A DNA stretch of 64,000 bases, from positions 4,198,001 to 4,262,000 of the forward strand of contig BSBM01000592.1 in assembly GCA_027924585.1 (NCBI GenBank), written 5' to 3'. Origin of the DNA: Larix kaempferi (taxonomy: Eukaryota; Streptophyta; Pinopsida; Pinales; Pinaceae). The position numbers were made by a program, and so were the translations under genes. Below are positions 1 to 10,975 of this stretch, piece after piece; position 1 is the stretch's first letter, and the number at the start of each line of letters is the position of its first letter. A model generated the notes under the pieces. That model was not told the origin of the DNA. It saw only the letters and a program-made list of their open reading frames with translations, and made no database searches.

Positions 1-2219
1 AGAAGTGGTCGACTCCCTCTGAATGTCTTCATTCTTACAGAAACTACTGGAGTGTGCTCCCTCTTGATCTTTGCTTCCTAGATTACCTGTCCTTGAACTT
101 ATATCCATCCACGATCACTATGCATGTTTACTAGTATCATCATTTCATTACCATTGAGATCTCATACATAATCATACATTCATTAGTATAATCTCAATAC
201 TATCAAAACACAATAATGTTAAACATGTATAGTTATGATCATTTCAAACACAGATAATAAGCATTAGCATTCAATGTTTTAGGGAAGAATTCTCTTACTC
301 ATGCATATTCATGTTTGAAAAAAGGACGTTTCTGGTTAGTCACATCATCAATCAAGGTAAGAGACATAATATGCATAAACCCTTGATTACTTACATTTCT
401 AACTTCATGAATAATCATTATCAACAATCCAACAGTATAAGATCCTAACACAAGGTAGGATTCTAGCTTGATATAGGAAAAACATACCTAGATTAATATG
501 TTAGTTGGTTATGTCTAACATACCCACATGATGTTTTCTTGTTCTCTTAAAGGACTTGTGCTAGTAACCTGCATATCTCATAGGTTAATCATTATGGAAC
601 CAAGTTATACATACCTCATAAGTATATCTTCTATGTGATCCATGACAATGGATGAATCTTTGTCTTCATGTCACCATGGTCATATGTTCTTGAACTGGAA
701 CATGATTTGTTTTTCTTGATGTACCTTTCATGTTAGCGGACAACATCAACCTCACGCAACACCACAAAGCATTAGTACAATCATAAGTGTCAAAACCCCA
801 ATCAATGAATATCTGCATTCATAATTTTATTAAGGTGATACGACAAGTCTAAAGTTAATCAATATTGTACTAACCTTAATGAAAACAAACATACCATAAA
901 CTTAATCATGAAAAGATCTCGAAACATACTTGGATAAGTCATACCTGTCGAGATTACTTGTGATTTTCTTATGTAAGGTCTTAGTCTCATCTCCCTCTGA
1001 AACAGGAACTTCTTCACTTATGCAGGTGACCAAACGATTCTCTTCTAGGATTAACCCAATCCACTTGATTTGTAGAAACTGGATCTGGAGCTGGATTAGG
1101 GTTTGTTAGAGAAACCCTAAAAATTCAAACTTTGAATTTCAAACTTCTGAAAGGATAGAAGGAAGCACCTTTATGAGCTGATCAAGCTGGTATACTCAGA
1201 ATTTGAAAACTGCATAGTTTCACCCCTCAAAATTGTCTTTGAAACTTTCAGATCTTCTGGATAGGATCCCGAACTAGGGTTTGATAAAGCCCACCCATCT
1301 GCCCAGCCAAAAGGTTCGATCCAAAGCTCTAAACTTCGATTTTCTTGAGGAGCTTCCAGTCGTGGTCACAAACTTCAGAAATTCCAACTTTTGCAGAAGC
1401 CCTAATTTTCCACCTTTCCGATCAAAGTTCTGAACTAGGGTTTGATCAAGCCCGACCTTCTAACCAACCAAAAAATTTGATCTTGGTCTCTAAATTTTGA
1501 TTTTGATGAGTACCATTCAGTCTTGGTCTCCGTTTACAAAAATATGAACTTTCTCCAAAACCCTAATTCCCGGAGCCATGAATAAAGGTGCTCAAAATCC
1601 AATTCTGTTTTGACAGAAATATGCACCTGATTGTTTCTGGTGTAACTCCAAAATTACGAATCCACAGGGTCTAAAAATTCTACCTGTGGTATCCCGACCT
1701 GTCATATTTCCAACCCCATAGGTTTGACCTTGATTGGATTGTCTGAGAGAGAGTTATGCCAAGTGTCGCAACATGACCTGTTTATGGGATAAAACAAGAG
1801 AGCTAACTTGTACGGAGTGCCAGATGTCACTGGTTCACTTTCGGCCTCTGAACCTTCGGCTTGTGAAATTACAGTCCGTGCCCTACTTGTCACGTTTTAC
1901 GAAATTTCATTTGGAGCTTCCTAGCCCAAGTTATGACCTTTTTTCCTAGGTCACCTGTTTATGACTCAGATCTGGAAGAGGCATAAACCCTAGATTGTAC
2001 AGATCATAAAACACAAAGTACAACGAATTAGAAGTTGTGCTTCAGAAAAAAGGTACATGGGGATCTTATCTTCGACCTGTAAGAGTTTCAGATCCTGAAA
2101 CCTCGCCAAAATGTATTTATAGCGAAAGTTCTACAATGACTGGTTTTTTCTATATCAAGCCCTAGCATCGCAAGTGCAACAAGTGTCATACATGCCATAC
2201 CATGCCTTCTTTCAGGCTA
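1..2219 (-). other. Non-coding 5' leader of Copia element A
   Basis: On the minus strand this stretch lies directly downstream of the primer-binding site and 5' LTR of Copia A, so it should be the transcribed leader before gag. I find no reading frame with recognisable gag residues in it; the longest open frames are about 60-70 codons and look random. It holds a degenerate tandem duplication (1271-1592). The gag and pol of this element would lie left of the window. That it is leader is inferred from position only; it could contain another inserted fragment. Confidence 0.5.
1271..1592. repeat. Degenerate ~161-bp tandem duplication in Copia A leader
   Basis: Two diverged units follow each other. 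Both start with GAACTAGGGTTTGAT (1271 and 1432) and continue with similar blocks: a 'cttcgatttt'/'attttgattt' block, a 'cagtc.tggtc' block and a 'ccctaattt/c' block. Spacing between matching points is about 161 bp. The units differ at many sites, so this is an old duplication. Confidence 0.6.
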
Positions 2220-2231
2220 GCTCTGATACCA
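2220..2231 (-). promoter_or_regulatory. Primer-binding site (tRNA-iMet) of Copia A
   Basis: Read on the minus strand the site is TGGTATCAGAGC, the exact complement of the 3' end of plant initiator-methionine tRNA and the standard minus-strand DNA primer site of plant Copia elements. It abuts the CA end of the LTR at 2232, which fixes the element as minus-oriented. Confidence 0.92.
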
Positions 2232-2825
2232 TGTTATTTTTTCAGAAATTTCAATCTAATATAGGATCTTAACTGAGAGAATAACATGTACAGCATATCT
2301 ACAACATATCAATCATGGACACAATAATGCAAGCACACAAGAGACATAGAGTTTCACCGGGGAAAACCAAGAAGGTGAAAAAACCCACAACTTCCTCAAA
2401 GATAGATAGAGAAATGGTACAACCAAAGTACAAGAGATAGTCTTCTCCTAGCAGCAGATCCTCCTCCTCACAAGTGCGCTACTTTCCGAATGAGAGAATT
2501 GTGAGTAATGAGTGATCAAATAGAGATCTCCCGATCTCTATTTATACTTGTCCTATCCTGCCCAATAAACTAATGGGGACGACTTGTCTAACTTATCCTA
2601 ATAATCCATGGTTAACTTAATCCGGGCCGACCCCATCAAGGTGGTCTAATAACCCATCAAGTATAAGTTACGACACTTACAATATAAATGATGACACTTC
2701 CGTATAGAGGAATAATAACATCTCTATAGGAATACAAACACTTCTGTATAGAGGAATAATAACATCTCTATAGGAATATAATACACATGGGTAAAATACA
2801 TTCCGAAGTTACATATACATCAACA
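2232..2825 (-). mobile_element. 5' LTR of Copia A
   Basis: A 594-bp LTR, TGTTGA... to ...ATAACA on the minus strand, ending exactly at the tRNA-iMet primer site. It has a TATA box (TATAAATAG, complement of 2538-2546) near its middle, so U3 is roughly 2547-2825. It is clearly related to the plus-strand LTR at 3025-3628: both share the TGTTGA start, the GTAACTTC block, a GGGTTATTAGAC block, the GGGGTCGG block and the TATA region. The mate LTR and target duplication are outside the window. Confidence 0.85.
2696..2783. repeat. 44-bp tandem duplication in Copia A LTR (U3)
   Basis: The block beginning CACTTCYGTATAGAGGAATA occurs at 2696 and again at 2740 with one early difference. Each unit contains a near-palindrome (tatagagg...cctctata). 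It lies in U3 upstream of the TATA box, the usual place for enhancer-like repeats in plant LTRs; function is not shown. Confidence 0.75.
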
Positions 2826-3024
2826 ATGATGCTGTAGCTGATCGAGTGCTGCAGAAGATGAAGACTCAATACTGACGATGCTGATGTTCCAGTAACTGAA
2901 TGAGTTACTGATGATGATGTATAAGGAAAGCTTCCAATGATTTATAGATGTATCATGTATTATGTAGTTAATGACTCCTTGCTCATGCAGATGTTGTTAT
3001 AATATCCTTCTCGTTAAGGGGGAG
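2826..3024 (+). mobile_element. 3' tail and polypurine tract of Copia B
   Basis: Short non-coding tail on the plus strand, ending in a purine run (AAGGGGGAG, about 3016-3024) directly before the TGTTGAGATATTG start of an LTR. This is the plus-strand primer context of a Copia 3' end. It is cut off on the left by Copia A, whose 5' LTR begins (minus) at 2825; everything upstream of Copia B's tail must lie left of Copia A. Confidence 0.8.
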
Positions 3025-3628
3025 TGTTGAGATATTGTAACTTCTAAGAATATTATATTTGTACTTTATTATTCCGGAGATGTTTTATTCCTCCGTGGAG
3101 AATGTGGTAACTTGGGTTATTAGACTTCCTTAGTGGGGGTCGGACCTGTATGAGTCATGTGGGTTAAAGGATTATTATAGCACCCTAGTGGGGTCAGGCC
3201 TGTCACATTATGTTAAGTGGTTAAGTTGGGGCCGAACTAGCTGTCACATTATGTTAAGTGGTTAAGTTGGGGCCGAACTAGTTAATGTAAAAGACAAGTC
3301 AGAGTAGTGTATAAATAGAGGAGGTGTGTTCCTCATTTATTACACTCACTCATTATTCACTCACTTGTGAATGGTGCATAGGTGAGAGAGAGAGATCTGC
3401 TATGGAGGATAAGGAGCTCATGGTTGGGATATACATCTTTGTATTGTTGATCATCTATATTGAGGAAGCTTTGCTAGGTTTTCTACCCCATGAGGGTTTC
3501 CCAGGATAAAGTTGTGTCTCTTGTGTTTATGCTACGTTTGTTGTTCTTTCAGTGATCCTGTATATGCTATTGTTGTGAAATGGAATGTAATATTGATATT
3601 CTATGTCTTAACATATTGAATTTTAACA
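3025..3628 (+). mobile_element. 3' LTR of Copia B
   Basis: LTR of about 604 bp starting TGTTGAGA right after the polypurine tract and ending ...TTTTAACA at 3628 (a second possible CA end is at 3613). The TATA box TATAAATA is at 3310-3317. It is homologous to the LTR of Copia A but in the opposite orientation. To its right the gag of DC1 resumes, so Copia B had inserted in DC1 gag. Confidence 0.78.
3200..3281. repeat. 41-bp tandem repeat in Copia B LTR
   Basis: Two practically identical 41-bp units in direct tandem, starting at 3200 and 3241 (CTGTCACATTATGTTAAGTG...), in U3 about 30-110 bp upstream of the TATA box. Identity implies a recent duplication compared with the rest of the LTR. Confidence 0.85.
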
Positions 3629-4920
3629 TATATGTTTCTTGATCATACTTCACTTTTTCATTATTGTTATGTGTTTCTCCTTGGACTCTGTAGACATCAT
3701 GTTTTCTTTCTATTATGAGGTCATATGCTCTGCAGTTGGTATCATCATGGCCAACTGACTTACAAAATGTGCAGTACAGGTTCTTTGGTGTCTGTACATA
3801 CTTCTGAAGTAGGTAACAATCCTCTAGGCGATGTCCTCTACATCAGAAAATCTCACACCATGGTCCTTGAGGTTGATTTAATGGATTCGGTGCTCCCCTA
3901 GCGATGTAATATCTGAATACAGGAGGTGTTCCTTGGAATGTCCTTCTCCTTTACATTTAATGCACCAAATCCCTTCTCTTATTTCATTTCCTTTCTTCAT
4001 ATCTTGTAGTTGTAATGTCAGTTTTGCTAGCCGTGTTTGTATTTGTACCATTCCCATGCTAGTTTCTCCTATGGGTGAAGCTTCTAGGTTCATCGCAATT
4101 TCCAATGCTTATGTTTGTGATGCTACCTTCTATTGCATCAGCGGTAATCTAATGTGGGGAAACAACGCAGCTATGAAGCTATGAACCATTCTTGATGTTG
4201 TTGCGGTGCTATTTCAAAGCTAACTTGATCTAAGAAGGCTTTGAATATATGATCAAAATCCCACACAGTCTCATTAGGTTTCTGTTTGATTTATTTTAGC
4301 TCTATAATGCACTGAGATATTGAATTAGGTTTCTTAAACTCTTTAATCAACTCATTCTTTGTATCTACTAGTGTTTTGTTCTGTCCAACAGAATATTTCA
4401 TGAACCATGTTAAAGCTCTGCCTCTGAATGTGGTAACTAGATGAGCTTGTTTTATAGCATCGTCTTGTACTTGCTTAACGTTCCAAACGGATTCACAGAG
4501 AAACCAATGTTGCTATGTATATTCTAGACTAGTTCCTTTAAAAATAGGTAGCTTAATGTCATGTGACATTCTTCTTCTAGGAGGTGTAGTGTTCTGAAAT
4601 GATGAAGGTATACCACTACTTGGATTATTCTGAGTACTGGCTCCTACAGTATTACTACTACTAGTGTTCTGCGAACTAGTAATATTTCTTTCTTCAACTA
4701 TAGGTTTTTGCGGAGTAATAGGCTGATAGGCAATGCGTCTAGGTTGTGTTTCACTATCAGAATCAACTTGATATGAATTTCGATGACTTCGTAACTCAGT
4801 TTCTAGGAATCTGCGAGGTTCAACTTCACGAGACCTCTTTCTAGTGCTAACTTTATATATTTTTACACTACTCAAAATACCAATATCTTCATCTGTGTCA
4901 CTATCTGTGTTACTGAACAT
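3629..4920 (-). pseudogene. gag: DC1 gag: capsid and CCHC nucleocapsid, broken
   Basis: Structural protein that would coat the element RNA. Open pieces: a Ser/Pro-rich linker ending in KLPIFKGTSLEYT (4513-4920; DC4 has KLPIFRGTGLEDP), a poorly preserved capsid core (4106-4512), then EIAMNLEASPIGET and the first knuckle CIKCKGEGHSKEH (3878-4105). Further minus-strand codons down to 3629 give a second knuckle (CEIF...GHRLEDC, with a stop) and a third (CTFCKSVGHDDTNC), followed by a YDQ motif also found in DC4. Stops and frameshifts make it non-functional. The last two knuckles seen in DC3/DC4 fall beyond the Copia B insertion. Confidence 0.8.
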
Positions 4921-4934
4921 TACAGACTCAAACC

Positions 4935-5422
4935 CTAGGAATCTGATTGCATTCTTATGACACCTTTTTCAACTAGTATCATTTTAATGTATAAACTCAG
5001 GTTTTTCATGTACTTACCTCTAAATACTTGGAAGAATATCCTTCTGTTGCACTGTAGTACTTCAACATGTCCAATGAAAATTCTGTAGAATAGCCTTCCA
5101 GTAAGATATCCAACCAAAAGTATACTGCTCTTGAAATCTGCTTGTCAATCCCTTTAAGCATCTGAATCAACAATGGATTCCAAACTATAGGTTTTCCACC
5201 CTGAAAACAGTTTTTTTGTTCTTCTATCCTCGATATCCACTCATGCAAATCAGTCGAAAAATATGTGAAGAAAATTTCATGCAGTTTAGTGAATATATAC
5301 CTTTGCAACCATTTTTCTGTGGTAAGATGCGGATGTCTATTTTCTTTCTTCGCGAACTCAAGTTCTGTCTAGATTACCCAGTTCTATATTTTTGTCTTCT
5401 CTGGATTCCACATCAATATGAT
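4935..5422 (-). pseudogene. DC1 N-terminal gag-region domain of unknown function
   Basis: Unrecognised domain of about 165 residues encoded between primer site and capsid. Minus-strand codons give ENRHPHL, then an open run with LHEIFFTYF, LHEWIS, NCFQGG and FWLDILLEGYSTEF, and in another frame LSLYIKMILVEKGVIRMQ. The same ordered motifs occur in DC3 (39970-40551) and DC4 (54137-54646), so the domain is conserved in the family. At least one frameshift joins the pieces. I cannot assign a function; its position suggests an N-terminal Gag (matrix-like) module. Confidence 0.65.
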
Positions 5423-5439
5423 ACATCATCAACATAACA

Positions 5440-5527
5440 AGTCTCAAGGCAAAAAACCCATTTGTTGGTTCACTTCTTTTTCACATTCACATAACACATC
5501 ATCAGTTCTAGCACGACAACGCAACCA
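5440..5527 (-). promoter_or_regulatory. DC1 primer-binding site region, duplicated
   Basis: On the minus strand the LTR end CCAACA is followed by AA and TGGTTGCGTTGTCG, which resembles the complement of plant tRNA-Glu (TGGTTCCGTTGCCG). The sequence CCAACA-AA-TGG recurs 67 bp further into the leader (CCAACA ending at 5463, then TGGGTTTTTTGCC), so the LTR-end/PBS junction is tandemly duplicated here. DC4 shows an independent amplification of the same site. Confidence 0.65.
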
Positions 5528-5529
5528 TT

Positions 5530-6698
5530 TGTTGGCTTACTATGGGATGACCCGGGTTCGGCGAAGTTCTGTCGCAGGCACGACAAAATCCCATTCATTG
5601 GCCCTTTCGACATCAACCTGTGAATAGGATGAAGTCTCACCCGAAATGAATATGGGTGGTTACAGAATCATGTTTCTGTAACCTTGGTGATGCATGGTTG
5701 TGTTATGCGAGATTGTAATGTACTCCTTGCTTAACATATAATTAACATAATAATACCAACATGTAACTGTGCACTTTGTAGTTATCAACAACGTAGAAAA
5801 TCCGTTGAATCGTTGTTATCATTACTCCTATAACTATGCATTCATCATACTCAACATAACTTCGCAACATTCATACATGTGTGTTCCGCTTACTTAACAT
5901 AACATTCTCATTCACATACATATGAAAGCAAGTACATATGTATAATCATAACATGAACACAAAATGTATCATGGATTCACACACATACTCAGTGATTTAC
6001 GTGGTTCATCCCCCATATGGGAGCTATGTCCATGGAAACTGTTATTATATTACTTGGAAGGGGTAACAGTTCCTGTCCGTGCACTCAGCTGTAGACTCTT
6101 TTCTATAATAGATCTCTGCACACTCAGCTGCAGAGTATTTTCCTCTCTTAGATCTCTCGGAATCTATATCTAACTCTATCTCATATGTTCTATCTAAAAT
6201 CTCTCTATCTAACCCTTCCTTATACAAAATATCCCTTTATATAGATGTGCCCGAAGGTCACATATTACAATAACTATGGTCCAACCCCCATAGTACCCTA
6301 AAACCCAAAATGACATGGTTCTCCTGTTAACCACGCTTTGCCTTAACTTCCTTGGAGTTTTGCTGTCCTTTTGCACTGCTTCTTCTGACTATGATGCTTC
6401 GTTTGACAGTCGCATCTCTGACCACACAACTCTGAATCTATAATGGCGCATACTTTGCACCATTCCGCTTGTGTAGTTGACAATTCGCCACTTCATCCAT
6501 AACTGCTCCAACTACCTCTGGTCATCCTTAGTACTTCGTCTTTACTAAGGGGACAGATCCTTTCCTGTCAACTTAGCTTCGCTCCATACCCTCCTCCCGG
6601 GAATTGTGGAGTTGCTTCTCCCAAAACTGGTCGATGTTATGCCTCGCTTAACTGTACTTTTTTCATCAAAACTTCCCGCACTTGGGCTGCACCCAACA
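5530..6698 (-). mobile_element. 5' LTR of DC1
   Basis: About 1169 bp, TGTTGGGTGCAG... at 6698 to ...GTAAGCCAACA at 5530 on the minus strand. The TATA box TATATAAA is the complement of 6236-6243, and downstream of it come two CAGCTGAGTG-type repeats, as in the DC4 LTR. The block GATGAACCACGTAAATCAC in U5 matches DC4 GTGAACCACGTTAAATCC. No mate LTR is visible. Confidence 0.75.
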
Positions 6699-6739
6699 CC
6701 AAGTTAGAAGAACATTGGTGGATCACCATCCAACGTTAG

Positions 6740-6982
6740 GAAGTTAAAAAACAACAACAAAAATCATGGCATGATCGTAATATTCAAAACGAAAATATAT
6801 TCGTCGGTGACTTAGCACTACTTTATGATAGTCGCATTAAAGAAAAACCAAAGAAATTACATACATCATGGCTTGGTCCATATATCGTTGAAGAAATCAA
6901 TCACAATGGATCTGTACGACTAAGAACATTACAAAGAAAATTTGTTTGCAAATTCATTAATGGTGCCAGATTGAAGCGCTAA
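6740..6982 (+). pseudogene. pol: G0: integrase C-terminal fragment
   Basis: 81 codons in one open frame ending in a natural-looking TAA. Recognisable Gypsy integrase C-terminal motifs follow in order: SWHDRN, VGDLALLYDSRIK, KLHTSWLGPYIVEEI, NGSVRLRTL, FINGARLKR. These match the C-terminal (SH3-like) part of the integrases of the Athila element (LLYDSRFKKFKGKLHTRWLG) and DC4 (LLYDSKFMKFPGKF). The upstream part of pol is cut off by DC1 at 6698. This is the tail of the oldest visible element, plus strand. Confidence 0.85.
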
Positions 6983-8294
6983 AAGTTTAGGAAGAATACA
7001 ACGTTGACTGAATGGTTGTATCATCATTCGGTCAACCGTCATGCCCCAGATTTGTAAAATTAATTAAATTTTATAAGCTTCAGTATATTTTTATAAAAAT
7101 TGTTCTAAATCCTGGATGGTTGGAAAAAATAAGTACTACATAATAACGGTAGATTGAACCAGAAAGCATGAAGACAAGTCCCAGTTACAAAATTAACTGA
7201 TCAATCGACGAACGGAAGCTACCCATCACTGACTACTAGAAATATGTCGACCGGTTCATAATTGCTATTGGATCAACTGATCATGTCAGAGCACATGCAA
7301 ACTGTCATCGCAAGCATGATTTGAATATTTTCTTCACACGGATTATACAAGCCATCACTCAGTATCAGTTCCGCCAAAGTCATTGACACTTCATATATCA
7401 TCATTTAAATTACCTCCATGCAACATGCAACTCACTTTGAAGGCATCAATTTGATTGATACACGTACGCTTCCTCCAACAAATACGCAGTCACTGCATAC
7501 AAGATCTGTGGAAACCATTCCACCATAATTTGACATTTTTCGTTCCCCCATCTATCCCATCCCTCTCATTTCACCACTTCGCTTCCCACTTACAATATTC
7601 ACTATAAAATGCTATCCATAGCCCGTATAGTATCAGAATTAACTCCTCAGGAAGCCATGGCATTCTTTTTTGCCACCCATGTCCCTTTTCATTTGTTATT
7701 CTATCAGAGATGCTTGTGTTTTATGATTGTTCCCCATCACTTCTCGTGATATATGGGCATTTCGATGTCCCTCCAATGGCATATACCCTCCACTCCATGA
7801 TATATGAGCATATCGAGAAATGTCGATGTTCCAATACCAGGAGTTGTTATTATGTTCCTTGCCACCAATCACATTCTCGAAGCTCCCTTTCCCACACTCG
7901 ACTGATTTGCAAGTTGGAGCGAACATGGAAAGTATAGCAGGCCAAGTAACTATTTTCTTGGATTCTTTTGTTCTATGATACAACAATTGAATATTTGATG
8001 GTCACCTACATAATTGCAGAGCCGCCATATGTTGTTCAATACACGACTCAATGCATAGATGTTGTTTAGTACTAGATCATGTTGTCACCTAGTTCTACAT
8101 ACATGGGCACATTTCCAATCATAACTTGTCAATTTAGTTCCAACCATTGTAGTAGTCCATATCAGTCCAGATTCATCAATTGTATACACCTAGTTCTCAA
8201 AGGCAAGTAGCAATGACCCTCAAATTTTTTATCCATCTTCAAGTTATTTTTTTTATCTCTTCAAGATGAAGAATTAATTTTTCGGTGGGGGAGA
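6983..8294 (+). other. G0: 3' non-coding region with polypurine tract
   Basis: About 1.3 kb between the integrase stop and the 3' LTR of G0. I see no convincing reading frame in it. It ends in a purine-rich GGTGGGGGAGA (8284-8294) directly in front of a TG-starting LTR, which is the expected plus-strand priming site. Confidence 0.6.
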
Positions 8295-8678
8295 TGTTGG
8301 AGGATCCTATTCGATGAGTCGACTAGGTCCTCCGATGACTATGGTTGGCCCAAATCCGCCGTTCAGTTATTCAATCGACCAACAGTTGTAACTGAATAAT
8401 TGTATGTAACTTGTATAAATAGGCTATATAGCCGACATCATAATATATCTCTGCACTGATATTGTACTCTTCTTTGGTCCCACTAATATAAATATTGTTG
8501 TTGTTGTCCCATTTAATCTCTTATATGGTTCTATGATATGTGTATACATGTGACTCTTTCTCTATATTAGTGTAATGTACTACGGGTAGCCGATGCAATC
8601 CCCTAGACTAAAACAGTCGTGCTATAATACCTTCCTTTGGGTATGCATTTGACTTATGGTTTGACCATGAGATATTAT
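8295..8678 (+). mobile_element. G0: 3' LTR, interrupted by DC2
   Basis: LTR starting TGTTGGAGGATCC immediately after the polypurine tract. It has a TATA box (TATAAATA, 8414-8421) followed directly by a 12-bp perfect palindrome GGCTATATAGCC (8422-8433). It runs into the 3' end of DC2's LTR at 8679, so its own right end is displaced beyond DC2 and not identified in the window. Confidence 0.7.
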
Positions 8679-9367
8679 TGTTGGCACATGGGCATACCCA
8701 AGGTTCAACATAAATCACACCAACAAAACCCCAGACACCATCCCTTTTGGCATCACATGCAAACATATGACATCTCACCCAAGGTATCAGAGGGGACTAA
8801 TTGAACCAAGTTTCTACAGGTCTGAAGGGATGTGAATTCACATTCAAGAAATCTACTATTCATTCATTTACTGCACAATTTTTACATTACTTTCATCATA
8901 ACAGAACCAATATTCATAACAACATCATATTATATTAACCATGTGCAAAAAAAACAAGAATTCATCACATTTGACACAAGTATAGAACACTACATCCAGA
9001 ATCTCTCAATTGTATTATCAATGGAACAATATTACATAGCTTCAATGGTGCGCATGAAGATTCAGTCTTCAACTACCTAGCATTACCCAGCAACACAATG
9101 ACAATACAATGGCTACTATTTGTCAGCACAAGCTTCTCAAAAAGACAAACACCAACTAACTAAATTCTTTACCCTTAGATCTCCTACATATTTATACATC
9201 AAAACATGGGCAGATCCCATTAGAAAGTGGACATAACTCCTAACTGATTTCTAACTAAATTCCACCTTTTTTGCAGTTTTGGGAGACTTGCTGAACTATC
9301 ACATGGTCCATCACCAGTGCGTGACTTCCAAGACAAGTCCGAAACTAACTCCAATAGGCCCCCAACA
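8679..9367 (-). mobile_element. 3' LTR of DC2
   Basis: 689 bp on the minus strand, TGTTGGGGGCC at 9367 to ...ATGTGCCAACA at 8679. The TATA box TATAAATA is the complement of 9189-9196. The U5 blocks TTGGGTGAGATGTCA and GGGGTTTTGTTGG match DC4 (TCGGGTGAGACCTCA, GGGGTTTTGTTGG), which places it in the DC family. The purine-rich AAATGGGTGGG just right of 9367 is the likely polypurine tract. The 5' LTR lies outside the window. Confidence 0.75.
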
Positions 9368-9439
9368 CCCACCCATTTCTCATCCCGAGAAACTTCAGTT
9401 ATTGCGCAATACTCTTTGAGTAGAATTCTTCCGTACAGT

Positions 9440-10970
9440 AGCATGATTACTACTGTATAACACCTTTCGAACCAGAGTTTTTACTCTTTGGGAATTGTAT
9501 TCTAAACCTCATCCTGAGCTGAGTTTCAACCATAATTTGGCTTGGAAAAAAATTTCATCCCACCTCTTATACATGCCTCAAAATCCTGGATCTTGGCCTT
9601 CACATTATCAATGGTGTTTGAGCTCGCAACCTTCAGGACCCCTCTATTTCCAAACCAATGGTCAGTATTCTTCTGGTTACTCCAGCTGCTCCTTCGTGAA
9701 GAAACCCTTATTGCTCATTTGGATTTTATTTATATCTACAGTCCTCTTTCCATTGGGGGCCATGAATTTTTGCAATAGACATGATTCATCTCTTGTATTA
9801 TTGCAACTCTGCTTCCTATAATTCCTACCTATTTTTTATTCTTGGCACCTCTGCTTTGCCTCTTGACTCTGCATTCTTATGCCCAAAGTTGCAGCATCAA
9901 CTCTTCAAATAGAACACAAAGAAACTTGAATAATTTGGTTTACCTTTCATTGCCTCCTATATAACCGATCATGATGTATTCCACCTTATCTCAAAATTAT
10001 TTCCTTATGCCATCAATCCATGCTTTAGGATCTAATGTTGATTCGCTGTCCTTTCAACATTTTGGCCACCGATTTCCTTCATGATGGCCACACGTTCTCT
10101 CTGATGCACATCAATTCACAACTTATTTTGTGTCATTGTCACTATCTCCGCCAGCTTCTAAATTTTTCCTTTAGACTTTGTGACTTGCTCCTTTTTTTGA
10201 TTTTCTTGTTGTATGATAACTTCCACTATATGTGCATCAAGCAATGCTTGCAGTTGCTGCCTCGTTTCAATGATCGTTTGATTGATAACTTATTGGACTA
10301 TAATGAGATCCTGTATGACTTTAAATGCTTCATCTTGTAGTCCCTCTAGCTTATGCATGATGTTTTGCTGCTTGACCCTCAACTAACTAATATCTTGCAT
10401 TTGTTTCCTATTTTTAATCAATTCAGTTACCTTCTCTGTTGCCGACAAAGTGTATGTTTCTTCCTTCATATTCTATTCCTTTTCTTGTGCATCTTGTATC
10501 CTTTTTTCTATTGTTTTCATCTCCATATCCTCCAATAGCTATGTCCATACCTATGTACTTTCCTCACATAGATTTGCGCACTTCCCATTCAAGATATTGA
10601 TGTTTTCTACTATGGAATTCACACTAGCTCTTTGTTCTCTTTCTTGTCTTTGCTCCGGTGGTGTGCATGAAGTTTCCTTCACTTCCATGTCCACAATATT
10701 TGCTTGGAACCCTTTGATCACTTGTCCTATTTTCATTACTTTTTCCTCAATTGGGATATCCACTTCCAGTTGGTCGTCCATAATTGTATTGTACAGTCTT
10801 TCCAATGCTTGTTGTAGCTTTTTATTTTACTAAATTGCCTCTTCTTTTTCTCTTTTCTAATTCTTCTTTCTCTTTATGTTCTTCTTGTTTCTCTTTCTAC
10901 AACCTTTCATTTTCTTACTGCAATACCATCTTTTCTATTATCCCATCCTCCTTCACAACTAGCGCTACAG
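9440..10970 (-). pseudogene. DC2 third ORF, C-terminal coiled-coil half
   Basis: Minus-strand continuation of the DC2 third ORF past the Athila insertion (the frame reaches 23229 and resumes at 10970). The stretch just inside the junction encodes a Lys/Glu-rich heptad-like run (EKQEEHKEKEELEKRK), followed by an 84-codon open piece (10551-10805) with EEKVMKIGQVIKGFQANI and REQRASVNSIVENINIL. This resembles the DC4 coiled coil (VLRIGDKVRSLQSEM, ...ASKSIISEMASFQSLLDKV). Many stops and shifts; the C-terminal limit near 9440 is approximate. Function unknown. Confidence 0.6.
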
Positions 10971-10975
10971 ATGTG

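Larger units (their letters stand above)
3629..6698 (-). mobile_element. DC1: 5' end of a Gypsy element (LTR, PBS, gag)
   Basis: Minus-strand fragment running from its 5' LTR (6698-5530) through primer site, N-terminal domain and capsid to the third CCHC knuckle, where Copia B interrupts it at 3628. It belongs to the same family as DC2, DC3 and DC4: the LTR runs TGTTGGG...GCCAACA, the LTR interior shares the TCGGGTGAGACTTCA and CTCTGCAGCTGAGTG blocks with DC4, and the gag residues match DC4 through the NC region. Pol is not in the window. It interrupts the plus-strand G0 element at 6699. Confidence 0.82.

Noticed and set aside
2104-2125. TATA-like TATAAATACA in the Copia A leader (minus strand)
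   Set aside because: It lies downstream of the PBS and has no reading frame after it; the LTR has its own better placed TATA box.
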